Source: Floccifex porci (lineage in GTDB: Bacteria > Bacillota_I > Bacilli_A > Erysipelotrichales > Erysipelotrichaceae). Taken from it: DNA of 64,000 bases. The position numbers and the translations under genes were made by a program. The notes beneath the pieces are model-generated. The model did not search any database and was not told the origin of the DNA. It worked only from the letters and a program-made list of their open reading frames with translations. Positions within the stretch are counted from its first letter, which is position 1, and each line of letters starts with the position of its first letter. The stretch is taken from assembly GCF_009696175.1 (NCBI RefSeq), contig NZ_VUMM01000007.1:21562-85561 (forward strand), in the 5' to 3' direction. Below are positions 18,202 through 26,642 of this stretch, piece by piece.

Positions 18202-18999
18202 TTACCAGTCACTGGACCAGTCTGAACTGGATGAATCCCAGGAATCTGAAAAATCCCAGGAACTGTCATTGTCCCAGTCATCCGAAAAATCCGATGAATC
18301 ACTGGACCAGTACTGACTGTCTTCAAAATCACTGACTCCAGAACTTGGATCGTACTGATCGGACTGATAATAGGAATCGGCATTGTCCTTTAATTCAGAA
18401 TCAATCGAATCGGTATAATACCAGTCATCGTATACGTCATCATAATAATACCAGTCATTGTTGACATAATAATATTCATTTCCGTTATAGTGATAGTATC
18501 CTCTTGAAGTTGAGGGAGATGCCAGTAAAAACGAAAACAAAAGAATCAGTACTATGGAAATGCTGAAGACTAGAAAAATCGGAAAACGTTTTTTTTCACT
18601 CCTGGGCATACCTCTTTGATTTTGATTTCTTTTTTTCTGATTGGAAATTTCAGCACGCAATCTCTGATAGACTTCATTAACCGCATAGGCTTCATCTTTT
18701 CCTTCATACCGTATAGCTCTTTGTCCATTGTCTTTATTTTTATAAACAACAAAATTTCCAGTCTGTTCGTCCTGATAAATTCCAATGCAGCGAGCTTCTT
18801 TTTTATTTTTCCCAATAAAATAACGTGTTATTTCTTCTGGTGGTAAATTATGGTCTTTATACCATTGTTTAAGTTCTTCAATCGTTTTTGGCTGCGAATT
18901 TGAACTTCGTGCTATATGATCATTAGGTGCACAACAGTAAGGACAATTCTTTTCTGTATCATCATAATAATTCCCACAATAGTCACATTTCTTTTTCAT
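18202..18999 (-). CDS. Zinc-ribbon membrane protein with Asp/Ser/Trp/Tyr-rich tail
   Basis: 265 aa. An N-terminal zinc ribbon (CDYCGNYY...CPYC, residues 4-22) is followed by a small domain with EEITRYFIGKN. There is a basic coiled stretch at 110-135 and one membrane helix at about 137-160. The tail of roughly 100 residues is made almost only of Y, W, D, S and N, for example YYYVNNDWYYYDD and later DSSWDFSDSWD. By the positive-inside rule the ribbon is cytoplasmic and the tail outside. It is immediately upstream of the M48 protease. No function is known to me for this architecture. Confidence 0.7.
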   Translation of the reverse strand: MKKKCDYCGNYYDDTEKNCPYCCAPNDHIARSSNSQPKTIEELKQWYKDHNLPPEEITRYFIGKNKKEARCIGIYQDEQTGNFVVYKNKDNGQRAIRYEGKDEAYAVNEVYQRLRAEISNQKKRNQNQRGMPRSEKKRFPIFLVFSISIVLILLFSFLLASPSTSRGYYHYNGNEYYYVNNDWYYYDDVYDDWYYTDSIDSELKDNADSYYQSDQYDPSSGVSDFEDSQYWSSDSSDFSDDWDNDSSWDFSDSWDSSSSDWSSDW

Positions 19000-19009
19000 G
19001 TATTCACCT

Positions 19010-19483
19010 CTAATCTAAATGATAAATTTTTAAATCCTGGTAAGGCTTTGTCTGAGATATTGATATTTTAATAACTTTTGATCGAAAAGGAACAAATTGT
19101 TTATTTAAAATATCAAATGCTTCTTTCAGTTCATTCGAATTTAAATGTCTGATCAGTGTCAAATGAGGAAACAGATTTCCTTTTTTATAATAAGGATGGC
19201 AATCTTTTTCCAGAATTGAACTTTGAGCCTTTCTACATATAGTATATAATGAATCATTCATTATAGGAATGAGACATAAATTATTTTTTAGACAGGCAAT
19301 GGAAACAAATTGTATTTCAAAAGAAGAACAGTCTGGCTCCCATTCAATATTCTGATAGCTGGCAGCTAATGTGATATGAAATGGAATCGTATCCTCTATT
19401 TTGATTGATTCACATTTCTTTATCATTGACTGTATATATTCATTTGTGTTTGAATCAAAATAAAGAGAAATACAGTACATCAT
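19010..19483 (-). CDS. 2H phosphoesterase (2'-5' RNA ligase-like)
   Basis: 157 aa protein with the two signature motifs of the 2H superfamily: HITL at residue 36 and HLTL at residue 107. Members act on 2',3'-cyclic or 2'-5' phosphodiester bonds in RNA or nucleotides. The exact substrate is unknown. The start overlaps the tdk stop (ATGATG over TGA), so it is translated with thymidine kinase. Confidence 0.78.
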   Translation of the reverse strand: MMYCISLYFDSNTNEYIQSMIKKCESIKIEDTIPFHITLAASYQNIEWEPDCSSFEIQFVSIACLKNNLCLIPIMNDSLYTICRKAQSSILEKDCHPYYKKGNLFPHLTLIRHLNSNELKEAFDILNKQFVPFRSKVIKISISQTKPYQDLKIYHLD

Positions 19484-20058
19484 TCCTCCTTTTTTAACAT
19501 TCCTAATTTATAATGTTTACGACATAAACTGATATACGATTCATTGGATCCTAAGACAACCTGATCTCCTTCTCGAATAATTCCCAATTTATTATAACGA
19601 GCATTACATAAAGCTTTTTTACCACACCAGCAAATCGTTTTAATTTCTTTAATTTCATCACAGATTTCCATCAGTCTTAAAGACCCTGGAAAAAAATTAT
19701 TCTGAAAATCACTTCTTAATCCATAACAGATGACTGGAACATTATAGAAATCAACAATATCTGAAAGATCATCAATCTGTTCTCTGGTTGCGAATTGGAC
19801 TTCATCCACAATAATGGCATCATACTTTACAACAGAGCCAGGATCTTTATGATACTGTTCCAGAAAGGAATCCAGCAACTGACAGGAATGAGTCAATCCA
19901 ATCCTTGAACGAACAATATGCTGTCCATCTCTGGTATCCACTCCTGGTTTTAATAAAACAGGATTCTGATTTCTTTCTTCATAATTGTATAGAACCATTA
20001 GGGCATTGGCACTTTTACTTGAACCCATCGCTCCATAATTAAAGATTAGTTTTGCCAT
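19480..20058 (-). CDS. tdk: Thymidine kinase
   Basis: 192 aa type II thymidine kinase for thymidine salvage. The P-loop GAMGSSKS is at residues 9-16, and a Walker B-like IIVDEVQFA lies near 85. The zinc ribbon cysteines are in CWCGKKALC and the C-terminal CRKHYKLG. The 13-base overlap with the small gene upstream and the overlap with the 2H phosphoesterase downstream suggest one transcript. Confidence 0.95.
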   Translation of the reverse strand: MAKLIFNYGAMGSSKSANALMVLYNYEERNQNPVLLKPGVDTRDGQHIVRSRIGLTHSCQLLDSFLEQYHKDPGSVVKYDAIIVDEVQFATREQIDDLSDIVDFYNVPVICYGLRSDFQNNFFPGSLRLMEICDEIKEIKTICWCGKKALCNARYNKLGIIREGDQVVLGSNESYISLCRKHYKLGMLKKEE

Positions 20059-20372
20059 TGTATCACTCTTTCTAATAATTTTAAAAGGATTCCATTTTCA
20101 CAATACTGATCAATAAATCCAATCACAAACTGTTCATTCTTAAAGATATAACTGATATAGGAATACAATTCCGTAAGCGTTAGAGTCTCTATTTCTTTAT
20201 TTTTTATTAATGAATAGTTTTCAATACAGTTAAAATCCATACATAAAGACTGATATAGATTTTCTTCTAATTTTAAAATATCTGGGTGATAAAAAGGAAA
20301 AGAATCTTCATAAGTAACCCATTTATTCTTTTTAATGCATTCTATTCCATTTTTTATACATTCTAAACCCAT
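20046..20372 (-). CDS. Hypothetical protein, 108 aa
   Basis: Small soluble protein, cysteine-containing (six Cys), with no recognised family. It precedes tdk and overlaps it by 13 bases. It lies directly after the terminator of the upstream membrane gene, so it probably starts the tdk transcript. Confidence 0.55.
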   Translation of the reverse strand: MGLECIKNGIECIKKNKWVTYEDSFPFYHPDILKLEENLYQSLCMDFNCIENYSLIKNKEIETLTLTELYSYISYIFKNEQFVIGFIDQYCENGILLKLLERVIQWQN

Positions 20373-20380
20373 AAGCCCTC

Positions 20381-20406
20381 CAAAAAAAAGACGAAAATTC
20401 GTCTTT
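20381..20406 (-). terminator. Terminator after the 229-aa membrane protein gene
   Basis: Stem AAAGACGAA/TTCGTCTTT with a 2-base loop and an eight-T run on the minus strand. Confidence 0.85.
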
Positions 20407-21094
20407 AGATCGTATTGATCTGGAATACTATTTTTATTCCTTCAAATCCAAAATAAGAAATTAAAAACATAAATGCACATACAAATAGTATTTTAAAACA
20501 ATAAGTTACCAGCCATTGAGCTTTATAAGTTTCTTCCAGTCTCATATATTTAAATTGTGCCCATAAACAATACAAAGGAATCATAAAAATAAAACCTTGA
20601 AGTACAACAATTGTAAATGTTGGATTGGTAAAATAATAATAAACATTAGTAATTTTTAAACTGAATACATCATGTGCAAACTGTGAAATATATCGAAAAG
20701 ATTCACCATTGTTTAACAATCCCATTGTACTGATAATTCCAAAGGAAAACATCAGATAGACACCATAAATTACCACTTTCCCTGCCAATGTTTTTTCATT
20801 GAGTGCAACTTTACAGGCTTGTCCAAAAGTACATAAAAAAGTAAAAAATAACCATAAACCGTATAGAATCTGATAGAATGGCAAAATCCAATATATCAGA
20901 CAAAATAAAACAGAAAAGAAAAGCATAAAATTTGTAAATGTATCTACATGATCTCTTCTTCTTCGAATGTAACGAATGCCAAATGTATACATGGTAAATG
21001 GTTTAAATATTTTATATAAGAAACGAGTTGGTATTAGAATCAGTAACAATCCAATGAATAAAGCAACCCCTAGAATAACAGCAATCTCTACCAT
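20405..21094 (-). CDS. Hypothetical polytopic membrane protein
   Basis: 229 aa with about six membrane helices (roughly residues 3-24, 52-70, 74-92, 108-128, 160-180, 195-222). The basic loop YIRRRRDH follows the first helix. No family recognised. It is transcribed divergently from the HAD phosphatase, with a 118-base gap between them. Confidence 0.65.
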   Translation of the reverse strand: MVEIAVILGVALFIGLLLILIPTRFLYKIFKPFTMYTFGIRYIRRRRDHVDTFTNFMLFFSVLFCLIYWILPFYQILYGLWLFFTFLCTFGQACKVALNEKTLAGKVVIYGVYLMFSFGIISTMGLLNNGESFRYISQFAHDVFSLKITNVYYYFTNPTFTIVVLQGFIFMIPLYCLWAQFKYMRLEETYKAQWLVTYCFKILFVCAFMFLISYFGFEGIKIVFQINTI

Positions 21095-21212
21095 AGTACC
21101 CCCTTATTTGTCTTATATAATGATACAATAAACCAGACTGAAAACTCAAGTCCACTTTACAAATCCAATTTCTTTCAGTAAGATACCTTTGCGTATAAAG
21201 GATGGATATAAT

Positions 21213-22049
21213 ATGAAAATAATATTTTTAGATGCAGATGGAACACTTTTACACCACAGTGGAATCATTCCAGAAAGTGCTGTTAAAGCTATTAAAATGG
21301 CAAAAGAAAAGGGTCATAAAATCTGTTTATGTACAGGAAGACAGCACTGTGAATTGTATGGAGATCTATTAAACATTGATTTTGATGGAATCATTACTGG
21401 TTCTGGGAATGGTGTTTATATCAATAACAATTTATTACATGAGTCTTATTTTGATTTAAAAAGTATACAAAGACTGGTACATTTTTTTAAAGAAAACAGA
21501 ATTCCTGTACTTTGTGAAACCGATCATAAAATTTATGGAAATCAGGAAGCGTATGATTATATTTTAAATTTAAAGAAAATTCATTGTGATTCTTTAAGTT
21601 TAGAAGAACAAAAGAAACATGGAGTGATGATTATCTATAAAAATTTAAATGTTTGTGATTATGATACTTTATTAAAGAAAAAAATAAATAAAGTGACTTT
21701 CTTTGATTCAAACTTAACATACAATCAGATCAAAGAAGAATTACAGAATGAATTTGATCTGGTTCCTTCTACTTTTGCTCTTTTAGGAAAAGAAAGTGGA
21801 GAAATATCTCAAAAAGGGATCACAAAAGGAACTGGTATGAAATATTTAATGGATCATTACCATATGTCCAGAAAAGATGTACTGTCGATTGGGGATAGTT
21901 ATAACGATCTTCCAATGTTTGAAGAAAGTAACATCTGTATTGCAATGGGAAATGCGGATGAATATATAAAATCAGTATGTGATTATACTACAACTCCTAT
22001 TTTAGAAGATGGAATCTACCATGCATTTTTGCATTTTAATCTAATATAA
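21213..22049 (+). CDS. HAD superfamily hydrolase, Cof type
   Basis: 278 aa phosphatase. Motif I is FLDADGTLL at the N-terminus (usual DxDGT), motif II is the CTGR segment near 42, and the C-terminal motif GDSYNDLPMF lies near 228. The large cap between motifs places it in the Cof/IIB subfamily acting on sugar or nucleotide phosphates. The ATG at 21213 has AAAGGATG upstream; an earlier ATG at 21189 lacks a site. It converges with the mscS gene. Confidence 0.85.
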   Translation: MKIIFLDADGTLLHHSGIIPESAVKAIKMAKEKGHKICLCTGRQHCELYGDLLNIDFDGIITGSGNGVYINNNLLHESYFDLKSIQRLVHFFKENRIPVLCETDHKIYGNQEAYDYILNLKKIHCDSLSLEEQKKHGVMIIYKNLNVCDYDTLLKKKINKVTFFDSNLTYNQIKEELQNEFDLVPSTFALLGKESGEISQKGITKGTGMKYLMDHYHMSRKDVLSIGDSYNDLPMFEESNICIAMGNADEYIKSVCDYTTTPILEDGIYHAFLHFNLI

Positions 22050-22059
22050 AAGGCAAGTC

Positions 22060-22833
22060 TTAGTGACTTACCTTAATTTCAGGAACTGGAATTTTCATTT
22101 CCAGTTTTTTATTTTGAATGGTTTTATTTAATTCATAAAGTGTATTCCAGTACTGTTCCAGTTCAACCCAGCAGAAAATACCAATCTCAATGTATTTTTC
22201 CTTAATATTTTCAACCACAACATTTATATCCTGATCTTTTAATACCTGATCATTTTCTATTAATACACTTTCAAAAGCAGGCAATATATCTTTAATGTCG
22301 GCCTGTAAAGAAACTGGTACGGTTATATGAATTCTTCGTATTTTATTTTTTGAATAGTTTGTGACAAATTTATTGATTACCTGTGAATTGGGTAAAATGA
22401 CAATCTGATTGGATAAAGTTGTTAAAGTAACAAACATAATTTCAATATTTGTAACGGTTCCTTCTTTATCCTCAACCTGAATATAGTCTCCTACTTCGAA
22501 TGGTTTTGTGAATAAGATCTGTATTCCACAGGCAACATTGGCCATATTGTCTTTTAAAGCTAAAGAAATTCCCAAGCCGATGGCTGAAAAGGAACCAACA
22601 ATAATTGATATATCCACTCCCAGACTGGATAAAGCAATCACAATTGAAATCAAGCGGATCAGTACCGATGCACATGAGCCAAAAAATGTAAATACACCCT
22701 GATTGGAACTACGTCTGGATAAAGTAATGATTTTCTTTTTGACAAAGGGTCCAAGAATCCAGCCGATTAGAACAATAATGATAAATTCAGCCAGTTTATA
22801 GGCAACTGAGATCAGTCCTTCAATCGTTAACAA
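22060..22833 (-). CDS. mscS: Small-conductance mechanosensitive channel (MscS family)
   Basis: 257 aa. Hydrophobic helices at about 8-30 and 50-85, then the pore-lining glycine/alanine-rich GSFSAIGLGISLALKDNMANVA-type segment near 80-102. A beta domain with FEVGDYIQVEDKEGTV follows near 120. MscS channels open on membrane stretch to release solutes in hypo-osmotic shock. Its start overlaps the 3' end of gltX by 7 bases. Confidence 0.9.
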   Translation of the reverse strand: MLTIEGLISVAYKLAEFIIIVLIGWILGPFVKKKIITLSRRSSNQGVFTFFGSCASVLIRLISIVIALSSLGVDISIIVGSFSAIGLGISLALKDNMANVACGIQILFTKPFEVGDYIQVEDKEGTVTNIEIMFVTLTTLSNQIVILPNSQVINKFVTNYSKNKIRRIHITVPVSLQADIKDILPAFESVLIENDQVLKDQDINVVVENIKEKYIEIGIFCWVELEQYWNTLYELNKTIQNKKLEMKIPVPEIKVSH

Positions 22834-24293
22834 TTTGACTCAAGATCCTTTTCTAATCGTTGTATTCCAATCTGGATACGTCGTAATGTTTCTTCTTTTC
22901 CCAGAATGTGTCCAATTTCCATAGCTCCCCCTGGGGTAAACTGTTTTCCTGAAACAGCAGTACGAACTGGCCATAAAACACGTCCATTTTTCACTTCTAA
23001 TTTAGCAGGCAAACTCATTAAAGCATCCTGAATATTCTGTGCATTGGACCAATCTTCCAATTGGGATAAAACAATATAAGCTTCTTTTAATGGCTCAATT
23101 GAATTTTCTTTAGTAGTTTTCATTTTTTTATGTTTATACATTTCTAAATCATAATCTGGCAATTCTTCAAAGAAATCAATTAATGGTTCAATGTCTTCTT
23201 TCGAAATGCGTTTGATTCTAGGCTGTACTAAAGAAGCAATTTCTTTTAAATCATAAGGCTTTGTGATAATTTCTTCTAAAATTGGTTTTGCCAGTTCATA
23301 AAAAGAATCCAGATCCATTTTATTGATGTATTCCCCATTCATCCATGCCAGTTTATCAATATCGAAAATCGCTGGAGATTTAGAAATACGACTGACTTTA
23401 AAAGCCTTCAACAATTCATCCATTGTATAAATCTCCTGATCAGTTTCGGGAGACCATCCCAATAAAGCAATATAATTTATGATTGCTTCTGGCAAATATC
23501 CTTTTTTAACCAGATCCTGGAAAGAAGCATCCCCATTACGTTTGGATAACTTATGAGATTCATCTTTCATAACAGGAGGTACATGCACATAAGTGGGTCT
23601 ATCCCAACCATAAGCATCGTAAATCAGATTGTATTTAGGTGTACTGGATAAATATTCATTTCCTCTTACAACATGAGTGATATTCATTGTATGATCGTCA
23701 ATAATATTGGCAAAATTATAAGTTGGAAATCCATCCGATTTAATCAGGACCTGTTCTTCCAGTACATCGGCATCCACATCAATCTGTCCATACACTTCAT
23801 CATAATAAGAAGTCTTTTCCACATTCTCAATGGTCTGACGAATGACATATTCTTCATTGTGATCCAATTTTTCCTGAATCTGTTCTTTTGTCAGATTCTT
23901 ACATGGATCGACAAATTTAAAAGACTCTCCTGCTTCTTTTCTTTGTGCTTCCAATTCACATTCTTTACAGAAACAATAATGTGCACCATTTTTTTCAATT
24001 AAATCTAAAGCATAACCTTTATACATTGAAAGACGTTCACTTTGAATATAAGGACCATAATTTCCCCCTACATCGGGTCCTTCATCCCAATTCAATCCAC
24101 ATGTTTTCAATGTATCATAAATAATATCAACGGCTCCTTCTACTTTACGTCCCTGATCGGTATCTTCGATACGTAAAATAAAATCTCCACCATCTTTTTT
24201 AGCAATCAGATATTCAAATAAAGCCGTGCGTAAATTTCCTATATGCATATACCCTGTTGGGCTGGGTGCAAATCGAGTACGAACTTTTTTCAT
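22827..24293 (-). CDS. gltX: Glutamyl-tRNA synthetase
   Basis: Class I synthetase charging tRNA-Glu, and in most Bacillota also tRNA-Gln before amidation by GatCAB. The HIGH region is FAPSPTGYMHIGN at the N-terminus and KLSKR (KMSKS equivalent) lies near 250. The 488-aa length is standard. The ATG at 24293 is chosen because AAAGGAG lies 8 bases upstream; a GTG at 24302 would touch the ribosome site. The adjacent tRNA-Gln on the other strand is probably coincidence of position but fits function. Confidence 0.96.
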   Translation of the reverse strand: MKKVRTRFAPSPTGYMHIGNLRTALFEYLIAKKDGGDFILRIEDTDQGRKVEGAVDIIYDTLKTCGLNWDEGPDVGGNYGPYIQSERLSMYKGYALDLIEKNGAHYCFCKECELEAQRKEAGESFKFVDPCKNLTKEQIQEKLDHNEEYVIRQTIENVEKTSYYDEVYGQIDVDADVLEEQVLIKSDGFPTYNFANIIDDHTMNITHVVRGNEYLSSTPKYNLIYDAYGWDRPTYVHVPPVMKDESHKLSKRNGDASFQDLVKKGYLPEAIINYIALLGWSPETDQEIYTMDELLKAFKVSRISKSPAIFDIDKLAWMNGEYINKMDLDSFYELAKPILEEIITKPYDLKEIASLVQPRIKRISKEDIEPLIDFFEELPDYDLEMYKHKKMKTTKENSIEPLKEAYIVLSQLEDWSNAQNIQDALMSLPAKLEVKNGRVLWPVRTAVSGKQFTPGGAMEIGHILGKEETLRRIQIGIQRLEKDLESNC

Positions 24294-24353
24294 TGTATTC
24301 ACTCCTTTTAACAGTTTAATTATACCTAAATGTTAATTAGTTTCAATATTTAG

Positions 24354-24381
24354 TTGATTTTTAAAAAAATAGTGGTATTAT
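24354..24381 (+). promoter_or_regulatory. Promoter of tRNA-Gln
   Basis: TTGATT at 24354-24359, a 16-base spacer and TATTAT at 24376-24381, 13 bases before the mature tRNA 5' end. Confidence 0.6.
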
Positions 24382-24393
24382 TATATAGCAACT

Positions 24394-24469
24394 TGGGGTA
24401 TAGCCAAGCGGTAAGGCATCAGACTCTGAATCTGACATTTCCAAGGTTCGAATCCTTGTACCCCAGCCA
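24394..24469 (+). tRNA. tRNA-Gln (anticodon CTG)
   Basis: 76 nt including an encoded CCA. Acceptor stem TGGGGTA/TACCCCA, anticodon stem TCAGA/TCTGA, loop CTCTGAA with anticodon CTG at 24426-24428 reading CAG. The T-arm has GGTTCGAATCC. It resembles glnV-type tRNAs throughout. Confidence 0.95.
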
Positions 24470-24479
24470 TTGAAAATAG

Positions 24480-24508
24480 AAATCTCATGCATTCATGAGA
24501 TTTTTTTA
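24480..24508 (+). terminator. Terminator after tRNA-Gln
   Basis: Perfect 10-bp stem AAATCTCATG/CATGAGATTT with loop CATT and a following T run. Confidence 0.85.
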
Positions 24509-24521
24509 TTATACTGATACT

Positions 24522-24791
24522 ATGTACTATGTTTATATACTGGAATGCTGTGACAAAAGTTTATATACTGGATATACAAATCATTTAGAAAAACGTATTA
24601 AAGCGCATAATGAAGGCAAAGGAGCCAAATATACAAAAGGAAGAAGACCGGTTTCTTTGGTTTATTTTGAATCCTTTCAGACAAAATCTGAAGCTTTAAA
24701 ACGAGAATATGCAATCAAACAGTTTTCCAGAAAAAAGAAACTGGAACTGATCAAAAGTTCCATTTTAAATCCAATTAAAGATAAATTTTAA
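24522..24791 (+). CDS. GIY-YIG domain protein (UPF0213/YhbQ-like)
   Basis: 89 aa single-domain GIY-YIG nuclease-like protein: MYYVYILECCDKSLYTGYT contains the YVYIL and YTG halves of the motif, and RIKAHNEGKGAKYTKGRRP carries the conserved arginine. Family members have been linked to DNA repair, though the role is not firm. The upstream ATG at 24495 lies inside the tRNA terminator hairpin, so 24522 is preferred. A TATACT at 24510-24515 would place the RNA start at the ATG itself, and no ribosome site is visible. The 3' end overlaps the convergent DUF2752 gene by 27 bases. Confidence 0.85.
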   Translation: MYYVYILECCDKSLYTGYTNHLEKRIKAHNEGKGAKYTKGRRPVSLVYFESFQTKSEALKREYAIKQFSRKKKLELIKSSILNPIKDKF

Positions 24792-25127
24792 AAGGCAATT
24801 GCGATCATAAATCATAGGTGCCTCTGGAAATATAAATATCATTCGATATATATAATAGACAATCATTAGAAAACACCATAAATACAATAGTTTTATGATG
24901 TTTTTTTTCTTTTTATACAAAACTATACATAAAATAAAACAAAGAATGGTTGGTATGCACATCGCATGATAATAGAGTGAAGTCTGAATCTGTCCTTTTA
25001 TTAGATAATAGAAAGAAGTCATCATATTGCATCCTGGACATGGAATTCCGGTTAATTTCTGAAAAGGACAGGAATAAAATAGAGGCACAAGGAGTGCCTC
25101 TTTATTGTGCAAATGTCTGAATATCAT
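24765..25127 (-). CDS. DUF2752 membrane protein
   Basis: 120 aa as read from the ATG at 25127. The DUF2752 signature CPFQKLTGIPCPGCNMM lies at about 20-36, followed by two or three membrane helices. The family's function is unknown. The N-terminal part is doubtful: codons 1-18 cross the terminator hairpin of the upstream gene and the stop of that gene. A GTG or TTG near 25087 inside the hairpin is an alternative start. It overlaps the convergent GIY-YIG gene at its 3' end. Confidence 0.65.
   Translation of the reverse strand: MIFRHLHNKEALLVPLFYSCPFQKLTGIPCPGCNMMTSFYYLIKGQIQTSLYYHAMCIPTILCFILCIVLYKKKKNIIKLLYLWCFLMIVYYIYRMIFIFPEAPMIYDRNCLLKFIFNWI
25074..25104 (-). terminator. Terminator after the GYF/DUF4234 gene
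   Basis: Stem AGAGGCAC/GTGCCTCT with a 5-base loop and a following TATTTTATT on the minus strand. It lies inside the DUF2752 reading frame. Confidence 0.7.
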
Positions 25128-25983
25128 TTAATGTACTTTGCAGGATGCAGCAGGAAATAATTGAAAATCCAAATAAAGCCAAAACCATTGTGATAATGGA
25201 ATCATCTGCAGCAACATAACCATTTGAAAAATGAAGGGCATGCAGATTCTTACAGGCTTTATAGAAGAAATAAATTGTATAAATACCACAGGTTAAAACA
25301 CTCAATAATAATACATTTCCTGCTGACATAGAAGACGACTGGTTCTTACACAGAGTATCAACATCTTTAGCGATGGAATACAGCCAGTACAGCCCAAACA
25401 ATCCACATGTTACAATCGATAATAATAAATATAATCCAATGCTTTTTTTCTGAATATAGACAGGATTGTTTGCGGCCTGTGTTTCTGGTTTTTGGTTGGA
25501 TTTAAGATAAATACTTAAAGGTGTATTCTTTACAAATTCCCAATCTTTCATACCATTTTGCCATACATAAGTATTGGCACCAATCACTCTTTGTTCAATT
25601 AATGAAACGATTGTGGATTCATCCACCGGACCAGACTGTTCATTGTTCACATTGATGTAATACCATTGATTTCCTGATTCTTCTGACTGTTTTTCTTCTA
25701 CTTTTTCTGTTTGTACTTCTTCAGCATCTTCATATAAATCACTTTTAGAATAAGGAATCCAATCTGGCATTGGTGATTTCCATACATATGTATTATTAGT
25801 GATTCTTCCCTGTTTATAGAAGTCTTTCATTTCCTGTTCAGTATATGTACCATTTGACTGATTATTTTCTACAAAATACCATTCTTTAATGGATTCTTTT
25901 TCTTCTTTTTCGATTTTTGTACCGCAATTTGGACAGAATTTTACATCATCCGAAATTTGGGCACCACATTGTTTACATATCAT
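25102..25983 (-). CDS. Zinc-ribbon / double GYF_2 / DUF4234 membrane protein
   Basis: 293 aa in clear modules. A zinc ribbon (CKQCGAQ...CPNCG, residues 3-20) is followed by two GYF_2-like domains at about 33-82 and 105-155, each with a WYF/WYY start and a W-x-x-GMKDW or SPMPDW end. A DUF4234 membrane unit with about four helices starts at 180 (SIGLYLLLSIVTCGLFGLYWLY). GYF_2 modules are thought to bind peptides. The protein is probably a membrane adaptor, but its partner is unknown. Confidence 0.82.
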   Translation of the reverse strand: MICKQCGAQISDDVKFCPNCGTKIEKEEKESIKEWYFVENNQSNGTYTEQEMKDFYKQGRITNNTYVWKSPMPDWIPYSKSDLYEDAEEVQTEKVEEKQSEESGNQWYYINVNNEQSGPVDESTIVSLIEQRVIGANTYVWQNGMKDWEFVKNTPLSIYLKSNQKPETQAANNPVYIQKKSIGLYLLLSIVTCGLFGLYWLYSIAKDVDTLCKNQSSSMSAGNVLLLSVLTCGIYTIYFFYKACKNLHALHFSNGYVAADDSIITMVLALFGFSIISCCILQSTLNDIQTFAQ

Positions 25984-26070
25984 AATATAAAACCTCCATG
26001 TGTATTATATCATGTTTCGTTAAAATCAAAAGTTATTTGAATATTTCACATATTATAAAAAAAAGATGTT

Positions 26071-26571
26071 TTATTGAACACCTTTTAATTTTAATGTAAG
26101 AAGATAAGCACAAATAATTTTTAATGCATCCCCAATCAGAAATGGAATGACACAAGACATTAAACTGGCCATCAGATCCATTTTTGTTAAAAACATAAAC
26201 CAGATGGTTCCAATAATGTACAATACAATTGTCCCCAGGATCATGTTTATGATTTTAAACCACGATTTTTCGACTTTTAATCCTGTAAAGAAAGCCAAAG
26301 CCAGATAACCAATAATATATCCACCTGTCATTCCAAAAAGAGTCACAAATCCACTTTTATATCCTGCAAATACTGGAAGACCAATGCATCCTAATAGAAT
26401 ATATAAAGCGGTGGCCATCACACCTTTTTTCCATCCTAACCAGCTTGATGTGAACATAATCATAAAAGTAGCCAGTGAAATTGGAATTTCTCCTACAGGA
26501 ATGGATAAAGGAGCTATAATCGAAATACTGGCAGCCATTAAAGCAATATAAGCTATATCTTTTGTTTTCAT
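26071..26571 (-). CDS. bioY: BioY, biotin transporter S component
   Basis: 166 aa integral membrane protein that binds biotin in ECF-type or solitary transporters. Typical BioY features are an N-terminal IAYIALMAAS helix, PLSIPVGEIPISLATF near 22, GLPVFAGYKSG near 64 and TGGYIIGY near 82. About six helices. The promoter and operator for biotin control lie directly upstream. No EcfA/EcfT genes are present in the window. Confidence 0.94.
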   Translation of the reverse strand: MKTKDIAYIALMAASISIIAPLSIPVGEIPISLATFMIMFTSSWLGWKKGVMATALYILLGCIGLPVFAGYKSGFVTLFGMTGGYIIGYLALAFFTGLKVEKSWFKIINMILGTIVLYIIGTIWFMFLTKMDLMASLMSCVIPFLIGDALKIICAYLLTLKLKGVQ

Positions 26572-26611
26572 ACTTTCACCTCGAAAACAAATATATAGAA
26601 AAAAACATATA

Positions 26612-26642
26612 TTGTCAACCTTATATTCATTATAGGTTGACG
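26612..26642 (-). promoter_or_regulatory. BirA operator and bioY promoter
   Basis: Interrupted inverted repeat TTGTCAACC-N14-GGTTGACG, the form of a BirA box. On the minus strand its inner end supplies the -35 TTGACA (26618-26613) of bioY, with TATATT 17 bases downstream. Biotin-loaded BirA bound here would block bioY. The other arm and spacer overlap the stop codon and last codons of birA. Confidence 0.85.
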
